Assembly (NCBI RefSeq): GCF_030063285.1
Contig: NZ_JASISU010000003.1
Coordinates: forward strand, 248,001-312,000
From: Pseudarthrobacter sp. PS3-L1
GTDB taxonomy: Bacteria; Actinomycetota; Actinomycetes; Actinomycetales; Micrococcaceae
DNA: 64,000 nt
Reading direction: 5' to 3'
Of this stretch, positions 23,434-32,500 are shown one piece after another (position 1 is the stretch's first letter; every line of letters starts with the position of its first letter). The notes under the pieces were generated by a model. That model saw only the letters and a list, made by a program, of their open reading frames with translations, was not told where the DNA came from and did not search any database. The position numbers and the translations under genes were made by a program.

Positions 23434-25011
23434 ATGCCCGAAGACAGAAGCATGAACCCCTCTTCCGGAGGCGGGAAAAACGCCCACGGAGCTGGCACAG
23501 GTGCCGGCAAAGGAACACGCAAGCCCAAGCTGTTGCCACGCCGCAGGCTCAAGGAATCTGACGTCAATGTTGTAGACCAGCCCATGCTGAAGAAGGCTAT
23601 GGGCGGCACCATCGTGGGTAACACCATGGAGTGGTATGACGTCGGCGTTTTTGGTTACCTGATCACCACGTTGGGAACGCCCTTCCTCCCAGGATCGGAC
23701 CCGTCGACAGCGCAGTTGTTCCTGCTGGGAACATTCGCTGCGACGTTCATTGCGCGCCCCCTGGGCGGCGTGATCTTTGGTTGGTTGGGCGACAAGGTGG
23801 GCCGCCAGAAGACCCTGGCCGCCACCTTGATGATCATGGCGGCCAGCACATTCGCGGTGGGCCTACTCCCTGATTACAACGTGATCGGCCTCTGGGCACC
23901 TGCGCTTCTGGTACTCCTCAAGATCGTCCAAGGATTCTCCACCGGCGGCGAATATGCTGGCGCCACCACATTTGTTAGCGAATATGCCGCTGATAAGCGC
24001 CGCGGATTCTTTGCCAGCTTCCTGGACCTTGGCAGCTACATGGGCTTCGCCGTGGGCGCTGCTCTGGTTTCAGTCTTGCAGCTGACGCTGGGCCAGGAAA
24101 CCATGGAAGCCTGGGGTTGGCGGATCCCCTTCCTGGTGGCCGGTCCGCTAGGCCTGATTGCCATCTACTTCCGCAGCAAGATCGAGGAATCCCCGCAATT
24201 CCAGGCCACACTGGACGCCCGCGAAGAATCCAACAAAAACGCCACCGACGGCGACCCCACAGCGGCCAAGGGCCCGATTGCTACTGTGCGGTCATACTGG
24301 CGCTCCATCATCACCGCTATGGTCCTGGTGGCTGCAGCAAACACCGCCGGCTACGCCCTGACGTCCTATATGCCTACGTACCTCACAGAACAAAAGGGCT
24401 ATGACGAGCTGCATGGCACTGCATTGACGATCCCCGTCCTGGTCATCATGGCGCTATGCATTCCGTTGACGGGCCGTCTCTCTGATCGGGTTGGTCGCCG
24501 CCCGGTCCTCTGGGTAGGCGCCTTCAGTACCATCATTCTGGTGATCCCGGCGTTCATGTTGATTGGCGTCGGAGCCATCTGGTCCACGCTCCTTGGCCTG
24601 GCCCTGATCGCCTTCCCCGTAACGTTCTACGTGGCCAACCTGGCATCCTCGCTGCCAGCACAGTTCCCGACGTCCAGCCGTTACAGCGCCATGGGTATCT
24701 CCTACAACTTTGCCGTGGCCATCTTCGGCGGTACCACCCCGTTCATCGTTGCGGCTCTCATCGAAGGTACCGGCAATGACATGATGCCGGCGTACTACCT
24801 GATGCTGACCTCGGCGGCTGGTGCGATTGCCATCTTCTTCCTCAAGGAATCGGCAAACAAGCCGCTTCCGGGATCAATGCCCAGCGTGGACACCCCGGAG
24901 GAGGCCCGCGAGTTGGTGGCAACGCAGGATGAAAACCCCAACTTTGTTGTGGCCGACCTGCCTTTTGACGACCTGCAAGCGGATCCGGACAAGGCAGCCA
25001 CGAACGCCTGA
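23434..25011 (+). CDS. MHS-family (ProP-like) major facilitator transporter
   Basis: This transporter of 525 residues has about 12 membrane segments. The metabolite:H+ symporter (MHS) signatures are visible: GNTMEWYDVGVFGYL at the first helix, GWLGDKVGRQKTL in loop 2-3, and GFSTGGEYAGATTFVSEYA. Family members import proline, glycine betaine, alpha-ketoglutarate, shikimate or related acids with protons. The first 48 residues are Gly/Lys-rich and cytosolic, and the last 60 are acidic. AGGAG lies upstream. The gene stands alone, so the substrate cannot be inferred from neighbours; the ProP-like group is the best guess. Confidence 0.9.
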   Translation: MPEDRSMNPSSGGGKNAHGAGTGAGKGTRKPKLLPRRRLKESDVNVVDQPMLKKAMGGTIVGNTMEWYDVGVFGYLITTLGTPFLPGSDPSTAQLFLLGTFAATFIARPLGGVIFGWLGDKVGRQKTLAATLMIMAASTFAVGLLPDYNVIGLWAPALLVLLKIVQGFSTGGEYAGATTFVSEYAADKRRGFFASFLDLGSYMGFAVGAALVSVLQLTLGQETMEAWGWRIPFLVAGPLGLIAIYFRSKIEESPQFQATLDAREESNKNATDGDPTAAKGPIATVRSYWRSIITAMVLVAAANTAGYALTSYMPTYLTEQKGYDELHGTALTIPVLVIMALCIPLTGRLSDRVGRRPVLWVGAFSTIILVIPAFMLIGVGAIWSTLLGLALIAFPVTFYVANLASSLPAQFPTSSRYSAMGISYNFAVAIFGGTTPFIVAALIEGTGNDMMPAYYLMLTSAAGAIAIFFLKESANKPLPGSMPSVDTPEEARELVATQDENPNFVVADLPFDDLQADPDKAATNA

Positions 25012-25166
25012 CGTCTCCGGCGCAGACGCCCGCACAGCCCCGTGCCACGGGTTCCACCGCTTCGGCGGCCCTGGAACCACTGTGGTGCGGGGTTGCCGTG
25101 ATTAACAGGAAAGAACGACGACGGCGGATCCGACCGGGTGCGTGCGTTCCCCCAACGGCTGGCCCG

Positions 25167-25811
25167 TCAGCCCCGGATGATCCGCCGTTCGCGGCTGGCA
25201 GCGATGGCCGCCGTCCGGTTATCCACGCCGAGCTTGCCGTAAATGTGCACCAGGTGGGTTTTGACAGTTGCCTCGCTGATGAAGAGCTCCCGCGCAATAG
25301 CTCCGTTGGAGAGCCCCTTGGCCAGCAGCTCGGTGAGCTGGATTTCCCTGCTGCTGAGGGCCGGGGTTGGGTTCTGGATCCGCTCCATCAATCGCGCAGC
25401 CACGCCGGGTGCCAGCGCTGTCCGTCCGGCAGCAGCATCCAGCACGGCCTGCCTGATCTGCTGCGGCGGAGCATCCTTGAGAAGATACCCTTTAGCACCT
25501 GCCTCCACCGCAGCAAGGATGTCCGCCTCCGTATCAAAGGTGGTCAGGATAATCACCGGAGGCGCACCAGGGATGGCCTGGAGCTCGCGCGTGGCAGTCA
25601 ACCCGTCCATGCCTGTTCCCATCTGGATATCCATGAGCACCACATCGATGGGCTGGCCCACCTGGGATTCCCTGGCGACGGCGGCCAGCGTCGCACCGCC
25701 GTCGGACGCCTCACCCACCACCACCAGGTCCTCGAGCTCGGCCAGCATGGCACGCAGCCCGGCCCGGACCACAGGGTGGTCATCCACCAGGAGGATTCTG
25801 ATGTCAGACAT
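25167..25811 (-). CDS. NarL/LuxR-family response regulator
   Basis: This response regulator of 214 residues has a receiver domain with the acidic pair LLVDDHPVV, phospho-acceptor Asp in DVVLMDIQM, Thr in ILTTFD and Lys in GYLLKDAP, followed by a LuxR helix-turn-helix (LSSREIQLTELLAKG, SNGAIARELFISEATVKTH). All key residues are present. It overlaps the sensor kinase by eight bases and is its cognate partner. The ABC genes reading away on the other side of the kinase are the likely targets. Confidence 0.93.
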   Translation of the reverse strand: MSDIRILLVDDHPVVRAGLRAMLAELEDLVVVGEASDGGATLAAVARESQVGQPIDVVLMDIQMGTGMDGLTATRELQAIPGAPPVIILTTFDTEADILAAVEAGAKGYLLKDAPPQQIRQAVLDAAAGRTALAPGVAARLMERIQNPTPALSSREIQLTELLAKGLSNGAIARELFISEATVKTHLVHIYGKLGVDNRTAAIAASRERRIIRG

Positions 25812-27159
25812 GGGGGGTACTCTCCAGATCGAGTTGGCTGGCCGGGGTTACGGGCAGCCTGATACCAACAACTGTTCCCTCCCCAGGTGTGGAATCGACG
25901 CTGATACCGCCCCCGAGGGAAATGATCCGTGCGCGAAGCTGTGGCAGTCCATATCCTGTTCCGTCAGTCCGCTCCGGGGCTGCAGCCACACGCGAAGGGT
26001 CGAAACCTTGGCCGTCGTCGTACACGTCCAGGCTGACCTCCGGGCCCATAAACGCGAGGGTCACCACCGCGGTAGCCGCACCTGAATGCTTGAAAACGTT
26101 CGCCAGCGTGGACTGGGCCGCCCGCACCAATGCTTCCTGCAGTTCACCGGCAAGCACCTCAGGCTCCCCTTCTGCCCGGAACCTCACCTCCACGGGCGTC
26201 CCGGCCGCAGCGGCGCTGCGCTGCACGGCCAGGCACACCTGCCTGATCCGGCTGGCGAGCGCGCCGGCGGCCGGATCAGGACCGTGCACTCCGCGGACAA
26301 AGGACCGCGCCTCGGCCAGGTTCTCGGACGCTGCGGCCTGAATCGTCTGGAGGCGCTCCAGCGTCAGGTCCGGCTGGCCCGCCGCAAGGGAGGACTCCGC
26401 AGCACGGGAAATCAGCACGATACTGGACAGGCCCTGGGCAAGGGTGTCGTGGATATCGCGGGCCAGGCGTTCACGTTCAGCCAACACACCGGCCTCATGC
26501 TGGGCTGCCAGAAGCTCCTCCTGCAGGCGGCGGAGCTCGGCCACGGCACGGCGCTGCGCTGCGGCCTCGGCGAGCAGGCTGCGGTACACGGTGGCCATAA
26601 CGACGGCGAATGCGGCGCCAAAACTCGGCCCCAGGACCATGGGCAGCTGTAGCGCCGCTGCTTGCGCCCACTGCGCGAGCACCACGGCCGCGGTCAGAAG
26701 CACAACCACGGCGACAGCAGCACGACGGGGCAGCACATGAAGGTGCAGGAAGAAGAGGGGGAAAGCAACCCAGGAAAAATCTGCGCTGAGGAGCAGGAGT
26801 AGCAGCCACAGGAGGGTCACAGCACCGAGCCACACCAGCGTATAGCGCTTGATTCCGCGGACCACCTGGCTGATTCGTCTGCCCCGCTCCCCCGGGGTAT
26901 CCGTCGCGTCCAGCACCCCGTGGCCTGCCGCGTTGCGCTTCTCAACCAGAGTTCCGGCCAGGTAGAGCGCTGCCAACAGACCAGCAAGCGCGGCAGCCGC
27001 CAGGCTACGTGGCGAAGCTCCCTGGACACTGAACATCCGGATCAGCCCCACCATCAGGAGCGTGGCGAATGCGACGTGCAGGCTAATCCTCATCAGCATG
27101 AGCACGGCATGGCCCGAAGAAGATTCCGCCGTGGTCTCGTGGCTCATTGGGGCTGGCAT
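25804..27159 (-). CDS. HisKA_3-type sensor histidine kinase
   Basis: This kinase has 451 residues. The N-terminal half has about six hydrophobic segments with little extracytoplasmic loop, so it probably senses a signal in or through the membrane. The dimerisation/phospho-acceptor motif ERLARDIHDTLAQGLSSI carries the His. The ATPase domain shows VFKHSGA, DDGQGFDP and GTGYGLPQLRARI. It overlaps the response regulator gene and is divergent from an FtsX-type permease. The arrangement resembles DesK/LiaS-like systems that watch for membrane-active drugs, which is inference from context. Confidence 0.92.
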   Translation of the reverse strand: MPAPMSHETTAESSSGHAVLMLMRISLHVAFATLLMVGLIRMFSVQGASPRSLAAAALAGLLAALYLAGTLVEKRNAAGHGVLDATDTPGERGRRISQVVRGIKRYTLVWLGAVTLLWLLLLLLSADFSWVAFPLFFLHLHVLPRRAAVAVVVLLTAAVVLAQWAQAAALQLPMVLGPSFGAAFAVVMATVYRSLLAEAAAQRRAVAELRRLQEELLAAQHEAGVLAERERLARDIHDTLAQGLSSIVLISRAAESSLAAGQPDLTLERLQTIQAAASENLAEARSFVRGVHGPDPAAGALASRIRQVCLAVQRSAAAAGTPVEVRFRAEGEPEVLAGELQEALVRAAQSTLANVFKHSGAATAVVTLAFMGPEVSLDVYDDGQGFDPSRVAAAPERTDGTGYGLPQLRARIISLGGGISVDSTPGEGTVVGIRLPVTPASQLDLESTPHV

Positions 27160-27325
27160 CAGGCCAGTCTACGACGGGGTCCGTGACGCCGAATCAACCG
27201 ATAGGTTGACTGCCTGATCAACGATCCGACGCCGCACAACCACCCGAAAACCCGATGCGCACCAATCCCGATCCCGGAAGAGTGGAGGTACCACCAACCA
27301 CCGATTTTTGAGGAATGGACACCCG

Positions 27326-28411
27326 ATGTATCTCGCACTCCGCGACATCCGATTCGCCAAGGGCCGCTTTGCCCTGATGGGAGCGGTTGTCGCCCTCATT
27401 ACCTTCCTCCTGGTCATGCTGTCCGGGCTGACAGCTGGCCTGGCCCACCAGTCCACATCCGCCATCACCGAACTCCCGGCCACCACCATTGCTTTTGGCG
27501 CTCCGGACGGAACCGCGGCCACTGCTTCCTATCCGGAATCACAGGTCAGCGCGGGGCAGCTGAACACCTGGAAAGCGGCCGATGGCGTCACTGACGCTGA
27601 GGGACTGGGCATCAGCCAAGCACGATTGGAAGCTGGCGGAACCGCCAGTATTGCAGTTTTTGGCGCGGCCCCAGGTGGTTTTCTTGCTCCGGCCGGTCTT
27701 GAACCCGGCACGGCAGTGGTCAGCCAAGGTGTTGCCGACTCCCTGGGCCTGTCCGTGGGGAAGACTGCCGAGATCAACGGCACCACGGTGCAGGTTGCTG
27801 GCATCATCGAGGACCAGTGGTACAGCCACACGCCGGTGGTGTGGGTAGACCTGGCCCAGTGGCAGCAGGTTGCCCATGCGCCGTCGAGCTCCGTGGCAAC
27901 AGTGATCGCTGCCAACGTTTCACCTGGAGCATCCGGAACCGCAGCAGACGTTGCGGCGGCTGTCGACCAAAAAGCGGGAACCCTCAGCTCCACCCGAAAC
28001 GCAAGCGTCAGTGCCCTGGCATCCTTTCAGTCCGAAAACGGTTCACTGACCATGATGCAGGGCTTTCTCTACGCGATCTCCGCACTGGTCATCGCAGCGT
28101 TCCTGACAGTCTGGACAGTACAGCGGACCCGGGACATCGCCGTCCTCAAAGCGCTCGGCGGATCCAGCTCCTATATCCTGCGCGACGCCCTGGCACAGGC
28201 AGGAATCGTTCTCCTGGTTGGCGCCCTGGCCGGTGGCGGCGCAGCACTTGCAGCGGGAGCCGTCGCCGCCCAGGCAGTTCCCTTCCAGGTTTCCGCAGCC
28301 ACCACCCTGCTACCGGCCCTGGGTGTTGTGGTCCTGGGGATCGCGGCCTCCGCACTTTCGGTCCGCAGGGCAGCGTCGGTGGATCCGCTCCTCGCCCTCG
28401 GCGGCAGCTGA
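27326..28411 (+). CDS. FtsX-family ABC transporter permease
   Basis: This permease of 361 residues has the MacB/FtsX plan: one N-terminal membrane helix (about 14-36), a large extracytoplasmic domain (about 40-245), then three C-terminal helices. The conserved coupling region DIAVLKALGGSSSYILRDAL contacts the ATPase. The ATG at 27326 with GAGGAATGG upstream is preferred over a TTG 18 bp earlier. It works with the ATPase encoded 96 bp downstream. Such mechanotransmission-type transporters move lipoproteins or drugs, or act on peptidoglycan hydrolases. Confidence 0.88.
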   Translation: MYLALRDIRFAKGRFALMGAVVALITFLLVMLSGLTAGLAHQSTSAITELPATTIAFGAPDGTAATASYPESQVSAGQLNTWKAADGVTDAEGLGISQARLEAGGTASIAVFGAAPGGFLAPAGLEPGTAVVSQGVADSLGLSVGKTAEINGTTVQVAGIIEDQWYSHTPVVWVDLAQWQQVAHAPSSSVATVIAANVSPGASGTAADVAAAVDQKAGTLSSTRNASVSALASFQSENGSLTMMQGFLYAISALVIAAFLTVWTVQRTRDIAVLKALGGSSSYILRDALAQAGIVLLVGALAGGGAALAAGAVAAQAVPFQVSAATTLLPALGVVVLGIAASALSVRRAASVDPLLALGGS

Positions 28412-28507
28412 CCGCACTGCCTGGACCGAGGCCACCCCGGCCCCTAGCTCTTCAGTTCATCCAGTAGGCACGTTCCGGTGCATCCACCACCATCAGAAGG
28501 ACATCCC

Positions 28508-29260
28508 ATGCAGACTTCACTACCCCTCGACTCCGCCGCGCACCAGACGGCCAGCCCCAAAACATCCCGCGGATCGCTGGAACCAGTCCTGTCTCTCTCC
28601 AACGTGACCCTGGAATACCCGGATGGCGAGGACAAAACGCTCTTGGCCCTCGATAACGTGAGCATGGCAGCCCACGCCGGGACAGTCACGTCCCTGGTGG
28701 GGCCTTCGGGCTCGGGCAAATCGAGTCTCCTCGCTGTCGCCGCGACCCTGCTGGCGCCCACGGCGGGAACGCTCACGATCAACGGCGTGGAAACTACTGC
28801 GCTGAACGACAGGGCACGCACCCAGCTGCGGCTCGGCACCACGGGGATCGTCTTCCAGCAGCCCAATCTGCTGGGATCACTGACCGCACTGGAGCAGCTG
28901 GTCCTCACCGGGATGCTGCAGGGGCGGTCCCGCAAAGGGCTCCAGCGGGAGTCACTGGACCTGTTGGCTGCGGTGGGAATGGCAGATGCAAGCCACCGCC
29001 GTCCCCATCAGCTCTCCGGCGGTCAGCGGCAGCGGGTCAACATTGCACGCGCCCTGGTGGGGAATCCCCAGCTGCTCCTGGTCGATGAGCCCACCGCTGC
29101 GCTGGACCACGATCGCTCGGCAGCTGTGATGTCCATGCTTTGTGAGCTGACCCGCGAGTTCAATGCGGCTACCATCCTGGTCACCCACGACACCGAGTTC
29201 CTTGACCTCACGGACGCAACACTGCACATGCGCGACGGAAAGCTCACGGCAGCCTCCTGA
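28508..29260 (+). CDS. ABC transporter ATP-binding protein (LolD/MacB type)
   Basis: This ATPase has 250 residues. Walker A (GPSGSGKSSLL), signature (LSGGQRQRVNIARAL), Walker B (LLLVDEPTAAL) and the switch histidine (VTHDTEF) are intact. The ATG at 28508 has AGAAGGA upstream. It partners the FtsX-type permease just before it. About 30 polar residues precede the fold. Like other members of this group it probably powers conformational work in the permease. Confidence 0.93.
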   Translation: MQTSLPLDSAAHQTASPKTSRGSLEPVLSLSNVTLEYPDGEDKTLLALDNVSMAAHAGTVTSLVGPSGSGKSSLLAVAATLLAPTAGTLTINGVETTALNDRARTQLRLGTTGIVFQQPNLLGSLTALEQLVLTGMLQGRSRKGLQRESLDLLAAVGMADASHRRPHQLSGGQRQRVNIARALVGNPQLLLVDEPTAALDHDRSAAVMSMLCELTREFNAATILVTHDTEFLDLTDATLHMRDGKLTAAS

Positions 29261-29268
29261 GTACGGAT

Positions 29269-30045
29269 TTACGGCGCAGGGATCCGCGGCGGTCCTGCAA
29301 CAAGCCGCGCGGGAAGGACTTTGGCAACGTTCACCAGCACTTTGTAGCGCCACGAGGGCACGGACACTGCCCGGCCGTGGGCATTGTCCGCCAGGGCCTC
29401 GCGTACCACCTGGCCAGCACCAAGCCACATCCACTGCGGTGAGGTGGTTTTGTCCATGCCCATGCGCTGGTGAAATTCGGTGTGGACAAATCCGGGGCAG
29501 AGGGCAGTGACCTGGATTCCGCTCCGACCATAGGCAATGTTTGCCCACCGGCTGAAGCTCAGCAGCCAGGCCTTTGCCGCAGAGTACGTGCCCCGCGGCA
29601 GGAATGCGGCCACACTGGAGACATTGATGATCCGGCCGGAGCCGCGCTCCAGCATGGACTGCAGCGCAGCGTGGGTCAGTTCCATGGCGGCCTGCACGTG
29701 CAGCGCGAGGTGCCTGCGTTCGTCCTCCACCGTGTTGTCGGCAAAGTCGTTCAGCAGGCCCAGTCCCGCGTTGTTGATGAGGAAACCCACCGGCTGCGCC
29801 GGGTCGCTGAGGCGTTCGACGACGGCGGCCCGCCCGCCGTCGTCCGTCAAGTCAGCGGCGAGTACCTCAGCCGTAACGCCAAAGGAGGCGGTCAACTCGG
29901 CAGCAAGTGTCGCCAACCTGTCCTGGGTGCGGGCCACGAGGACCAGGTTCCAGCCCTGCTGCGCCAACTGGCGGCAGAATTCCGCACCGAGCCCTGCACT
30001 GGCGCCGGTCACGAGGGCTGTTGCTGCTGAACTGTTGACGGTCAT
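29269..30045 (-). CDS. Short-chain dehydrogenase/reductase
   Basis: This classical SDR of 258 residues has the cofactor motif TGASAGLG, the NNAG motif in LINNAGLGLL, the catalytic Ser in INVSSVAAF and Tyr-x3-Lys in YSAAK. The Arg-containing segment after strand 2 (LVARTQDRL) favours NADPH. It is convergent with the ABC operon, only eight bases from the ATPase stop. It lies nine bases after the siderophore operon on the same strand, so read-through from that operon is possible. The substrate is unknown. Confidence 0.9.
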   Translation of the reverse strand: MTVNSSAATALVTGASAGLGAEFCRQLAQQGWNLVLVARTQDRLATLAAELTASFGVTAEVLAADLTDDGGRAAVVERLSDPAQPVGFLINNAGLGLLNDFADNTVEDERRHLALHVQAAMELTHAALQSMLERGSGRIINVSSVAAFLPRGTYSAAKAWLLSFSRWANIAYGRSGIQVTALCPGFVHTEFHQRMGMDKTTSPQWMWLGAGQVVREALADNAHGRAVSVPSWRYKVLVNVAKVLPARLVAGPPRIPAP

Positions 30046-30054
30046 GGGTTCAGC

Positions 30055-31920
30055 CTACTGCCGGGCAAACCGTGCCAGGGGATTGGCCAGCCGGCCAGCC
30101 ATCTGGAGGCCACCGGATGGATCATCCAGGTCCAGCATGTTCTGGTTGTTGCGTAGCTGCAGCCGGTTCAGGCAGGAAAGCTGGAAGTCTTCAGCGAAGA
30201 GATCATGCCGGGCAAACTGGCTGGCAAGGTCCGGGTTTGTGTCCTGGTACTCGTGGATGATGTCCGCTGCTGCTTCCCAGAACTGCTCTTCGGTAAGCTT
30301 GCCATCGTCCACCAGCAGGGCGGCCAGGAAGCGGAAAATACAGTCAAAAACGTCAGTAAAGATGGCCAGGACCATCTCGGCCGCCGGGATGTCAGCACTA
30401 ATGCGCGAGACCTCATTGGGCAGGTCCAGCTGGTCACCCATCACCACAATTTCCTCGGCAATGTCTTTCATGATGGCGCGCACCGGCACACCGTTGTCCA
30501 GGACAAGGATCACGTTCTCACCGTGCGGCATGAATGCCAGCTCGTACTTGTAGAGGCAGTGCACCAGCGGAACAAGATAGGCCCTGAAATAGCTGCGGAT
30601 CCATTCCTTGGCTCCCAGCCCTGACCTGTCGATGAATGCCGAGGCCAAAGGAACGCCGTCTGAATCAACGTGGAGCAGGGAAGCCATGGTGGCCAGCTGC
30701 TGGCCGTTGTCCAGAAGCTGCAGCGGGCTCTCGCGCCAGAGCGCCGCGAGCATTTTCCGGTATGGGGAGCCGCTCTTCGACGCGGCCTCGTAGTAACCGT
30801 TGTGATAACCGATTGCTGCGACCTCGCTGATCATGGCCAGGCCGCAGGCCTGCAGCGCGGCATCCTTTTCGATCAGGTCCTGCAGCCAGTCATTGATGGC
30901 AGGCGTGGCCTTCATGTACTGCGCTGAGAGTCCTCGCATGAAGCCCATGTTCAGGACGGACATGGCCGTTTTGACGTAGTGCTTTTGCGGCGAGCTGGTG
31001 TTGAAGAAGGTCCGGATCGACTGCTGCGCCTGGTATCCGTCAGTCCCGATCCCCAAATGCACAATGTTGTGCTGGGCGATTTCGGCGGCAAAGGTCACAG
31101 TGAGCTTGTTTTCCCACTGCCAGGGGTGGACTGGCATGAAGAAGTAGTTGGCCGGATCCAGGGCGCGGACGCGAAGCTCTGAATCGAAGCGGGAAAGGGC
31201 AGCCGCCCCGAGTTCCTCCTCCAGGTGCGCCGCATAGTCCAGGCCTGCGGAGGACGCGAAAACCGCCTTGTTCCGATGCACGGCAATCCATTCCAGCTGG
31301 ATCTGGGCGCCGGCTTCAGGGGAAAAACTGAGGTAGTCGTTGATCCCGAATCCCAGCCTGCCGTTATTGGCGACAAAACAGGGGTGGCCCTCTGTCATGC
31401 TGCGTTCGATGAGCTGGAAATCGACGGCGGGATCGGCGCCGCGCGTAATCCCTGCAGCAAGCTCCTCAGCGGAGGGTTGCCCAAGCCACTGCTTGTAGCA
31501 GTGGCTTGCGAGGGTGCTGCTGATTTCCTCAAGATAGACCGGCAGCATCTGCAGGGCGATGCCCAGGGTGGTGTGGAATCCGGTGATGAAATCCAGTGCG
31601 TCTAGGGGCAACTCCTCTGCGGGGACATCGCCCGTGGCCCTGTCTCCGACAACGGAGCGGCAGCTGATGCTGCGGGCATCCACTGCCCAGTGGTCCAGTT
31701 CGAGCCGAGCCGCGGTGAAACGGTACTCCACGGAGCCGTCGTCGGTGGTGACTGAATAGCTTCCCGCGCTGTGTTCCCGGGGTGTCAGTAGCCGCTCATG
31801 GGAGAACTCTGCGAGCGCTTTGCGAATGAGGTGCCGGTTGGCAACGTTCCAGAGCTGTGGGTCCAGGTGGGGTGCTGCCGCACTGGGGGCAATCTCGGAT
31901 TCCTGGTCAAGGATGGTCAC
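30055..31920 (-). CDS. desD: IucA/IucC-type siderophore synthetase (DesD-like)
   Basis: This NRPS-independent siderophore synthetase has 621 residues, the usual length. Seen are the ATP-binding region GHPCFVANNGRLGFG, the central HPWQWENKL segment and the C-terminal FerM/FhuF-like portion with PHGENVILVLDNGVP. DesD joins N-hydroxy-N-succinyl (or acetyl) cadaverine units into desferrioxamines using ATP. The GTG at 31920 is preceded by AGGA. It is the last gene of the desA-B-C-D operon, seven bases after desC. Confidence 0.93.
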   Translation of the reverse strand: MTILDQESEIAPSAAAPHLDPQLWNVANRHLIRKALAEFSHERLLTPREHSAGSYSVTTDDGSVEYRFTAARLELDHWAVDARSISCRSVVGDRATGDVPAEELPLDALDFITGFHTTLGIALQMLPVYLEEISSTLASHCYKQWLGQPSAEELAAGITRGADPAVDFQLIERSMTEGHPCFVANNGRLGFGINDYLSFSPEAGAQIQLEWIAVHRNKAVFASSAGLDYAAHLEEELGAAALSRFDSELRVRALDPANYFFMPVHPWQWENKLTVTFAAEIAQHNIVHLGIGTDGYQAQQSIRTFFNTSSPQKHYVKTAMSVLNMGFMRGLSAQYMKATPAINDWLQDLIEKDAALQACGLAMISEVAAIGYHNGYYEAASKSGSPYRKMLAALWRESPLQLLDNGQQLATMASLLHVDSDGVPLASAFIDRSGLGAKEWIRSYFRAYLVPLVHCLYKYELAFMPHGENVILVLDNGVPVRAIMKDIAEEIVVMGDQLDLPNEVSRISADIPAAEMVLAIFTDVFDCIFRFLAALLVDDGKLTEEQFWEAAADIIHEYQDTNPDLASQFARHDLFAEDFQLSCLNRLQLRNNQNMLDLDDPSGGLQMAGRLANPLARFARQ

Positions 31921-31927
31921 GGGGGTC

Positions 31928-32500
31928 CTAACGTGAAACGGTCAAAGTAGGCGCCACATCAGCGGATTGGTGAAGCTTGAGCCGGGCTTCGTGGAAATCA
32001 GCCCGGGTGCAGAAGCTCAGGAGGGCCTCTTTGCTCCCGAGGTCCACTTTCCCCGCCGGGACGAAACCCAGCCGGGCATTGAGGGCATGGATCCTGGTGT
32101 TCTGCGCATCGGGTTCCACCACGATCCGTTCCACCCGTGGATCCTTGAACAGGCGGTTCAGGACTGCTTCCATGACAGCTGCCGTGAATCCTTGCCGCGG
32201 GGCTCCCACTGGCGGCGCCACCATCATGTGCATGCCCACGTCTCCGGGCTGGATTGCGTAAGCTGTGGCCAGGTTAGAGAGTCCAGGCGCGTATTCCTCC
32301 ATCAGGAACACTGGCTTGCCATCCTCAAGGCCCCACACCGCATGGTGGTGTCCACTGGACTGGATCTGCGTGTAGGCCGCGGCCACCTGTTCCCGGCTGA
32401 AGTCCTGCATGTCCCAGAATGTGGCGTAGGGCTGCGTGACCCAGCTGTGCAGGAGTGCGGCATCGGATTCTGGGGCCAGGGAGCGGAACGTGAAGCTCAT
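31928..32500 (-). CDS. desC: Hydroxylamine acyltransferase (DesC-like, GNAT fold)
   Basis: This acyltransferase of 190 residues is of the IucB/RhbD/DesC type. The family motif [14 protein letters not shown], the acetyl-CoA loop region [14 protein letters not shown] and [17 protein letters not shown] are visible. It acylates the hydroxylamine of N-hydroxycadaverine with succinyl- or acetyl-CoA. It overlaps the monooxygenase gene by four bases and precedes desD by seven. Confidence 0.92.
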   Translation of the reverse strand: MSFTFRSLAPESDAALLHSWVTQPYATFWDMQDFSREQVAAAYTQIQSSGHHHAVWGLEDGKPVFLMEEYAPGLSNLATAYAIQPGDVGMHMMVAPPVGAPRQGFTAAVMEAVLNRLFKDPRVERIVVEPDAQNTRIHALNARLGFVPAGKVDLGSKEALLSFCTRADFHEARLKLHQSADVAPTLTVSR

